In this document: piece after piece, positions 1 through 5,000 of the stretch | Layout: each line of letters opens with the position of its first letter | Numbering within the stretch: the stretch's first letter is position 1 | DNA from: JAAZIN01 sp964464625 | Lineage (GTDB): Bacteria > Bacillota > Dethiobacteria > DTU022 | Assembly (NCBI GenBank): GCA_964464625.1 | Contig: CAYXKD010000113.1 | Span: forward strand, 1-5,414 | DNA length: 5,414 bases | Reading direction: 5' to 3' | The notes under the pieces: model-generated | Databases searched by the model: none | What the model was told of the DNA's origin: nothing | Seen by the model: only the letters and a program-made list of their open reading frames with translations | Made by a program: the position numbers and the translations under genes

Positions 1-148
1 CTGATGACGAAGCTTTAGCAGTGTGCCTATCCCAGCCATTACCGGTGTCATCCTGTGGGCACAGCCCGAAGAATCCCGAAACGGCACTGCCGGATTGCAT
101 AAGTAAATCGACCTGCCAAAGTCCCTGTCCCTGCGGCAGGTACTACTA
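1..148. other. Region downstream of the lipoprotein gene; no supported gene
   Basis: No complete gene is visible. On the minus strand, in the same frame as the lipoprotein, the sequence after the three stops stays open to the edge. An ATG at 100 would give at least 33 residues, beginning MQSGSAVSGFF, but the ribosome binding site is poor and I do not recognise the product. Short inverted repeats are present: CCTGCC (112-117) with GGCAGG (135-140), CGGCA with TGCCG around 82-92, and GATGAC (3-8) with GTCATC (47-52). The first pair lies 9-37 nt after the stop and could form a weak hairpin at the operon end, but it has a 17-nt loop and no proper U-tract. Confidence 0.4.
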
Positions 149-697
149 TTATTCTACAACTATTTTTGCAATCCGGCTTACCCACAGGGGCTTGTTGACA
201 TCGCCGATCTCCCGCTGCCCGTTTACAAGGCGGAATGGGCTGCCCTCTGAGACGTCATAGGCTTCATGTTCTTCCTCCCAGGCCAGGATCATCTTATATT
301 TTTTCGCAGGGTCCTGCTGGTCAATGTAGTCGTCCCGCTGCACCTCTTCCAGGGTGTAGGTTACGCTGTAGCCGTCCTCAGCAACAAAGGTGATCTCAGC
401 AGCGCTTTCTTTCAGCGCTGCCTTCTGCTCCAGGACCGCCCAGACCCAGGCCCCTTTAAAGTGATAATAGGCCTCGGTGCCGTAGGTGTTGATGGAAAAA
501 TAATCGTCCTCCACCAGGGCATCCGTCATCTTCTTCAGATCTCCCAGGGAAAGCTCAACCGTTTCCTCCACACCGTCGCCTTCGATGGTAATTGTCGAAG
601 CATCGGCCAGGTCGGTTTTTTCCCCGGCACAGCCGGCGAGGACAAGCAGGGCTACAAGCGGTAACAACAAAGCCCATCGCCTGCGTCTAATGATCAT
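149..697 (-). CDS. Lipoprotein consisting of one SUOX-like (Oxidored_molyb) domain
   Basis: This 182-residue protein is complete. It opens with a basic n-region (MIIRRRRW), a leucine-rich core and the lipobox LAGC, with Cys23 as the predicted lipidated residue. The mature part is one domain of about 150 residues: ITIEGDGVEETVELSLGDL opening, YYHFKGAWVWAVL helix, AEITFVAEDGYSVTYTLEEV strands, a segment ending YKMILAW, then GSPFRLV and VSRIAKIVV closing strands. The order and motifs match the domain of the preceding gene and those of the large surface protein, so all three are paralogous by fold. Cys23 is the only cysteine, so no molybdenum ligand is available. It is likely held on the outer face of the cytoplasmic membrane. 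It probably acts with, or binds the same ligand as, the stalked protein encoded just upstream. Three in-frame stops in a row (TAA TAG TAG) end it. Confidence 0.93.
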   Translation of the reverse strand: MIIRRRRWALLLPLVALLVLAGCAGEKTDLADASTITIEGDGVEETVELSLGDLKKMTDALVEDDYFSINTYGTEAYYHFKGAWVWAVLEQKAALKESAAEITFVAEDGYSVTYTLEEVQRDDYIDQQDPAKKYKMILAWEEEHEAYDVSEGSPFRLVNGQREIGDVNKPLWVSRIAKIVVE

Positions 698-700
698 TTT

Positions 701-1735
701 TTAAGCTCCCCTCCTGCGAATATAGTAATAAATACCTCCCCCTGCCAACCCGGCAACAACGACTGCACCTGCCGCGATCCAGGGCCAGCGGGGTTTGCGA
801 GGTTTTTCGTCTATTTCTTCACCTGTTAAGGCATTATCTTCCTCATCCGACGCCGCAGCCATTTCATCTTCATCCTTTTCCCCATTTTCAGCTTCTTCAT
901 CAGTTCCTTTATCTAACTCGCTATCTCCATTATCTTTATCAGCTGCCTCTTCTTTCCCCGCATCTGATCCGGGTACCTTTTCTTTTTCAGGTTCGTCCTT
1001 TGCATCAGGGGATCCGGGCGATGACGGCTTTGTCTCCTCTTTGCCGGGGGTGCTTTCGCCGGGTTTTTTAGTGCTGTCTGGATCTTTTCCTGGAGACGGT
1101 TCTTCAACAGGCTTCTCCTTCTCCTCTCCAACTACGATGCGGGATACCTGTTTATTAAAGAATGATTGATTATTTTGACTCACCTGGCCCAGTGATTGTC
1201 CCATTACCAGGCGTGGTTTATCTCCGTCAAAGTCATTTTCCGTAAGCGCCCGATCCTGCCAGATCACTTCAGTAGACTCGGGAAGTCTCTGATAGTCGGG
1301 CTCGAACACTGCCGTACGGTAAAAACTGAGCATGGGCGCAACAGGCACGGCACCGCTTGCTGTAAATTTGGGGTGATAGTATTGTGATTGCAGCTCGCTG
1401 ACCGTTCTCGTTACTTTCCCGCCATCTAAAGCTGAAATAAAGACAACAGCATAATCCTGATCAGTTTTTAGGTTGCCATCCCCGATGAGATTAAAAATAT
1501 CGTACCCCTTGACCTTCCAGATTTTGTGGTAGTTAAAGTTGTTGTTGGAAGAGTAGAAACGATCCTCCAGGGAATATTTGCTCCAGCCATTCCCGCTAAT
1601 TTGGACATCATGGTGCAGGCCCGTCCCTGTAATGGTCAGGGCTGGTTGAGCTGCCAGGCCTGCTGAAGGTAGCAGCAGTACTATCCAGAGAACGAGCAGC
1701 AGCGGAATGATATATCTAGTTAACCATTTACGCAT
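701..1735 (-). CDS. Exported membrane-anchored protein: SUOX-like domain, long acidic stalk, C-terminal transmembrane helix
   Basis: This 344-residue protein is complete. Residues 1-29 are a signal peptide (MRKW, hydrophobic core, likely cut after AGLAA). Residues 31-203 form one SUOX/Oxidored_molyb-like domain: LTITGTG opening, a Tyr/Asn-rich segment, KVKGYDIFNLIG helix, DYAVVFISALDGGKVTRT strands, PMLSFYR, then PRLVMGQ and QVSRIVV at the end. Residues 204-315 are a low-complexity stalk, first Pro/Ser/Thr/Lys-rich and then almost purely Asp/Glu-rich. Residues 317-339 form a single membrane helix, followed by RRRGA. The domain should sit outside the membrane, held off by the stalk. There is no cysteine in the whole protein, so the molybdenum-ligating Cys of sulfite-oxidase enzymes is missing and catalysis is unlikely. 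The stop lies 3 nt before the lipoprotein gene, indicating an operon. The ligand is unknown. Confidence 0.93.
   Translation of the reverse strand: MRKWLTRYIIPLLLVLWIVLLLPSAGLAAQPALTITGTGLHHDVQISGNGWSKYSLEDRFYSSNNNFNYHKIWKVKGYDIFNLIGDGNLKTDQDYAVVFISALDGGKVTRTVSELQSQYYHPKFTASGAVPVAPMLSFYRTAVFEPDYQRLPESTEVIWQDRALTENDFDGDKPRLVMGQSLGQVSQNNQSFFNKQVSRIVVGEEKEKPVEEPSPGKDPDSTKKPGESTPGKEETKPSSPGSPDAKDEPEKEKVPGSDAGKEEAADKDNGDSELDKGTDEEAENGEKDEDEMAAASDEEDNALTGEEIDEKPRKPRWPWIAAGAVVVAGLAGGGIYYYIRRRGA
706..715 (-). promoter_or_regulatory. Strong ribosome binding site of the lipoprotein gene, inside the preceding coding sequence
   Basis: AGGAGGGGAG on the minus strand ends 8 nt before the ATG at 697. It overlaps the last codons of the upstream gene, where AGG AGG GGA encode Arg-Arg-Gly of the basic tail, followed by GCT and the TAA stop. 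The arrangement implies translational coupling, and it fixes the lipoprotein start at 697. Confidence 0.85.
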
Positions 1736-1744
1736 GCAATCACG

Positions 1745-1750
1745 CCTTTC
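1745..1750 (-). promoter_or_regulatory. Ribosome binding site of the stalked membrane protein gene
   Basis: GAAAGG on the minus strand (+ strand cctttc) lies 9 nt before the ATG at 1735. It is a modest Shine-Dalgarno match, clearly weaker than the one serving the lipoprotein gene downstream. It supports the ATG at 1735, which is followed directly by a convincing signal peptide. Confidence 0.6.
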
Positions 1751-1761
1751 GTAGATAATGC

Positions 1762-1849
1762 CCAGGAAAGATGCACCATAGCGGGCGAGGCTTGCTCCGC
1801 CCTATAATTTATTCCTTAACTTCGCAGCATAACATCTTTATTGCCCTGG
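1762..1849 (-). promoter_or_regulatory. Candidate structured 5' leader of the stalked membrane protein gene
   Basis: In minus-strand RNA, CCAGG (1849-1845) and AAAGAUG (1839-1833) can pair with the contiguous arm CAUCUUUCCUGG (1773-1762), leaving a 5-nt bulge (1844-1840). Inside lies a second hairpin, GGGCG(G)AG with CUCGCCC (1802-1783), which has one bulged G and a 5-nt loop. The outer arm ends 26 nt before the start codon and just before the ribosome binding site. I recognise no known riboswitch consensus. The 7-bp part alone could be chance; the 5-bp extension and nested hairpin make it somewhat better than background. Confidence 0.3.
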
Positions 1850-1947
1850 TCCAGTATACAAGTACCGGCTGCCAACCTATAGAAAGAAGGGCCAGTCTCC
1901 GGCGAGCGGGGCTTTTTCAATTTCCGGCCTCCAGCCCACGGTAAAGG

Positions 1948-1980
1948 TCCCTCCCCCCGCGATGTCCGCGGAGGGAGGGA
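1948..1980 (-). terminator. Probable intrinsic terminator of the large surface gene
   Basis: Starting 34 nt after the stop codon, the minus-strand transcript can form a 14-bp stem with a 5-nt loop (1962-1966). Thirteen positions are Watson-Crick pairs, and 1956/1972 form a G-U pair in this direction; on the plus strand the same positions are a C-A mismatch. That favours function in minus-strand RNA. The stem is very GC-rich and is preceded by an A run (AAAA). The tail after it, CCUUUACC, is a poor U-tract, so termination may be incomplete. Alternatively it is a 3'-end-protecting hairpin. Confidence 0.6.
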
Positions 1981-2013
1981 TTTTGCATTCACTAACTTAT
2001 AAGCGGTTTATCC

Positions 2014-5000
2014 TCAAATCGTTTTCCGCCGGTTGAGATAAGCCATCGCCCCGGCAAGGGTGAGCATGAGCGCTATCGTAAATAGCAAGGTCCCGTTATA
2101 GACACCCCAGGTTCTGGGCAAATCGCCCGGCTTCGAAGCCGCTTTGGGCGTGTAGGTGACGAATTGGGTGAAGTGCTTCGTCCAGACAACCAGGTCCTTG
2201 CCTGTATCAATCTTACCTTCGCCGCCCGCCGGCAGCATGGCATCGGCGTAAGCCTGGCTATCTTTCACCAGAACGCGAGTGATCTCTACAAAGCCTCCAT
2301 CCCTGGCAAATCCAACGTTTTTCCCAGCCTGTCCCGGGAAGAGGAGCCGCACGGCCTGATCAAAGAGCAGTTCACCTTCCAGCAGGCCGATCTCAATAAC
2401 CGCGCTGATGGTGCCGTCTATTGAGATTGAGGGGTTCTCTGTGACCTCGGGGAAATAGAGCACACCGTCCCAATCAGCAGGGCCCGTGACAGTGGTGCCG
2501 GCGGGGATATTTACCTCCACCAGCTGCCAGGCCCCCCCGATAAAGAGGTTGCACTTCAGGCTCAGGGCCGGCAGCACCGCCTGGCGTCCGCCGCCCGCTT
2601 CCACGGTGTTGAACTTGAGCGTTGGTGTGGCGGCCCCGGCCGGTACATTCATCGTGATCGCATACTTATCAGCATCCGTTGCCGGCAGGTCGAGGTAGAA
2701 GCCGGTGACATCACCCACATTCACCGTTACCTGCGCCGGATTTTCCGCTGTGCCCGGTGACGGCAGCTCTATCTTCTGCACAAATCTCGTCACCTGCACA
2801 CCGCCAAAGCCCTTCACCTTGTTGAACCAGGTGGAGCCATCGTCGTGGTTGCGGAAAAGAAGCAGCTCAACTCCCTCGGGATCAATGGGACTCCCGTTGA
2901 CCTTGTAGGTCACGAGATAGGCATCGTCAATAACCTTCTGCAGGTTGACCATGTAGGTTTCATGCTCATAACCGTCAGTGGTCAGAAGCTCGATCTCCCA
3001 GGCCGGGTTGGTCACACCCAGACCGGCCAGAATATCGGAAAGCAAAACGCCAGTGCACTCATCGGTAATGACATTGCCCTTAGAGGAGTAACTGTAGCTG
3101 CCAGTTGTTTCGCCCAGGGCTTTCAACTCATCAAGCGTCAAGCCTATGGATCCACCGGGTACCCCATCGCCGGCCGCAGTGAAAACAACGGGCAGATCGG
3201 TGGAGCTAACTGCCACTCCGCCAAAGCCCTTCACCTTGTTGAACCAGGTGGAGCCATCGTCGTGATTACGGAAAAGGAGAAGTTCCACACCATTGGGATC
3301 AACGGGGCTCCCGTTGACCTTGTAGGTCACGAGATAGGCATCGTCAATAACCTTCTGCAGGTTGACCATGTAGGTTTCATGCTCATAACCGTCAGTGGTC
3401 AGAAGCTCGATCTCCCAGGCCGGGTTGGTCACACCCAGACCGGCCAGAATATCGGAAAGCAAAACGCCAGTGCACTCATCGGTAATGACATTGCCCTTAG
3501 AGGAGTAACTGTAGCTGCCAGTTGTTTCGCCCAGGGCTTTCAACTCATCAAGCGTCAAGCCTATGGATCCACCGGGCACACCGTCGCCGCTGATGGCAAG
3601 AACGACTGGCCCGGTGGAGACATCCCCCTCCAGAGGCTCCTCGTAGCCGCCAGTGCCGACGACAATGCAGTCAACATTCTTCGTCCACTTGGAGTTGTTA
3701 TCTTCCACAATGAGGCGCAGCGGGCCGTACTGGTTGGTCCCCACATAGCCCGGGCTGGATGCATCGGGTACGAGAGGGTAACCCTTGATGGCATAGCCCA
3801 GGATGATCTCCTTGATCAGGCCCAGGCTGTTTACCACACCGTTCATGATTTCACCTGTCTCCTGGATCTGGTTATAACCCGGGCCGCTGTAGACCCTGAT
3901 GCCGCTGGGCGTGGTCACACCTTCGGCCAGCCCCACCACATCTTTGATCAGGTTCCAGACGATGATTCCTTCAACCTCGGTGTCGCCCATGTAGATGTCG
4001 CGCAGAATATGTTCATCCAGCGCCTGAAGCTGGCGCAGGGTGAAGGTGCGGGGCGCAGCCACCTGTGAGCCGGTCACCCTGAGCACGGGCAAATCGAGGT
4101 ACTGGGTGTATTGGCCGTGATCGTGCTTCCAGCTGTCTCCGGCAACGGCATCCACGATGATCTCGGAGACGCTTTTGACCAGTTTGCCGCTGTTCAGGTC
4201 GCCTGCTTCGGTCTGCCCGATGATCAGGTATAGGGGTCCGCCGTTGTTGCCGGCAGCCGCCACGTATCCCTCTGAATTTTTATCGGGCACCAGGGGCATT
4301 TCATTCTTGCCGAAAGCCAGCATCACCTTGAGGTTGCCGGCCCCGGTTTCTTCATTGATGTAATCACACTTGGAGATTTCTCCAAGATCAAAGGTCTTCT
4401 CAAAACCGTCGGAGGCCTTGAAGGTGATCTTGTCGGCTCCGGCGGTGAAGCCCACTACGCGGCGCAGAAATTCGTATATATCGATACCCCGGAAGGGCGC
4501 TGATTCCTTGTTTGTTTCGCTCTTGGCCAGGCAGTATTCGGCGGTAAAAATGTAGTTCTGCATGAACTCCAGCTCGCCCACGGTGACAGTATGCTCTTTC
4601 CGGACACCGTCGCCGCTGATGTGCAGCTCACTCCCGGCATATTGATCATAGGGCGGCTGCAGGTGGGCATAGGGATCAATGGTCATTTCCACTGTGATGG
4701 CGCTCACCGTGCGCAGCCACTGGCCTGGTTCATCCAGATCCGTCTGGCCGAAAAGAGCCATCAGAGGGCCGTAACGGTTGACAATACCAGAGCCCACATA
4801 ACCGTCATCATTTCTAGCCTCTACCAGGGGATAGCCATTCTTGGCAAAAGCGAGCATGGGCTTGAGCCCGCGCACACCTGTGATTCCGTTGAAGTAATCG
4901 GTCCTGGTGATATCAGACAGGGTGACCTCCAGGGGCACCTGATCGGAATCGGCACTGGTAAAGGTCACAGTGCCCATGGTCCCGGGAAGGCCGATCTTCT

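Larger units (their letters stand above)
1736..2013. other. Intergenic region with terminator hairpin and possible structured leader
   Basis: These 278 nt separate the large surface gene from the 344-residue gene, and I see no convincing ORF in them. On the minus strand, in order, they hold a GC-rich hairpin (1980-1948), a GC-rich stretch with only weak pairings (about 1940-1890) and then an AT-richer part (about 1860-1800) where a promoter for the downstream pair would be expected. The best minus-strand promoter match I find is TGGACC at 1853-1848, a 16-nt spacer and TATGCT at 1831-1826. This is weak and not called separately. The last part (1849-1762) can fold into a bulged stem around an inner hairpin. 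Confidence 0.7.

Noticed and set aside
1..13. CTGATGACGAAG at the left edge, resembling the CUGAUGA...GAA core of a hammerhead ribozyme.
   Set aside because: There is no stem II between the two core parts, and the flanking helices cannot be formed from the visible sequence.
21..260. A 79-codon plus-strand frame at the left edge.
   Set aside because: It overlaps the 3' end of the lipoprotein gene, has no clear ribosome binding site and has low-complexity Tyr/Ser/Thr stretches typical of a chance frame.
266..664. A 132-codon plus-strand frame antisense to the lipoprotein gene.
   Set aside because: The minus-strand frame has a lipobox, strong ribosome binding site and domain motifs, while the plus-strand frame has none of these.
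627..697. Possible twin-arginine export signal in the lipoprotein (RRRRWALL), which would suit a cofactor-bearing protein.
   Set aside because: The run of four Arg is also an ordinary basic n-region. The RRx-hydrophobic match is imperfect, and the lipobox with no cofactor ligand favours Sec export.
913..1131. A 72-codon minus-strand frame rich in Arg and Lys within the stalk region.
   Set aside because: It is an out-of-frame reading of the Asp/Glu/Lys codons of the stalk, in a purine-rich strand. It has no ribosome binding site or independent support.
1803..1808. A perfect TATAAT on the plus strand.
   Set aside because: No -35 element lies at a usable distance, and no plus-strand gene follows it.
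2845..4068. A 407-codon open frame on the plus strand, antisense to the large surface gene.
   Set aside because: It lies wholly inside a well-supported coding gene whose protein has clear repeated domains. Its own product shows no recognisable family, and its internal repeat simply mirrors the duplicated DNA. The length comes from codon bias and the duplication on the other strand.
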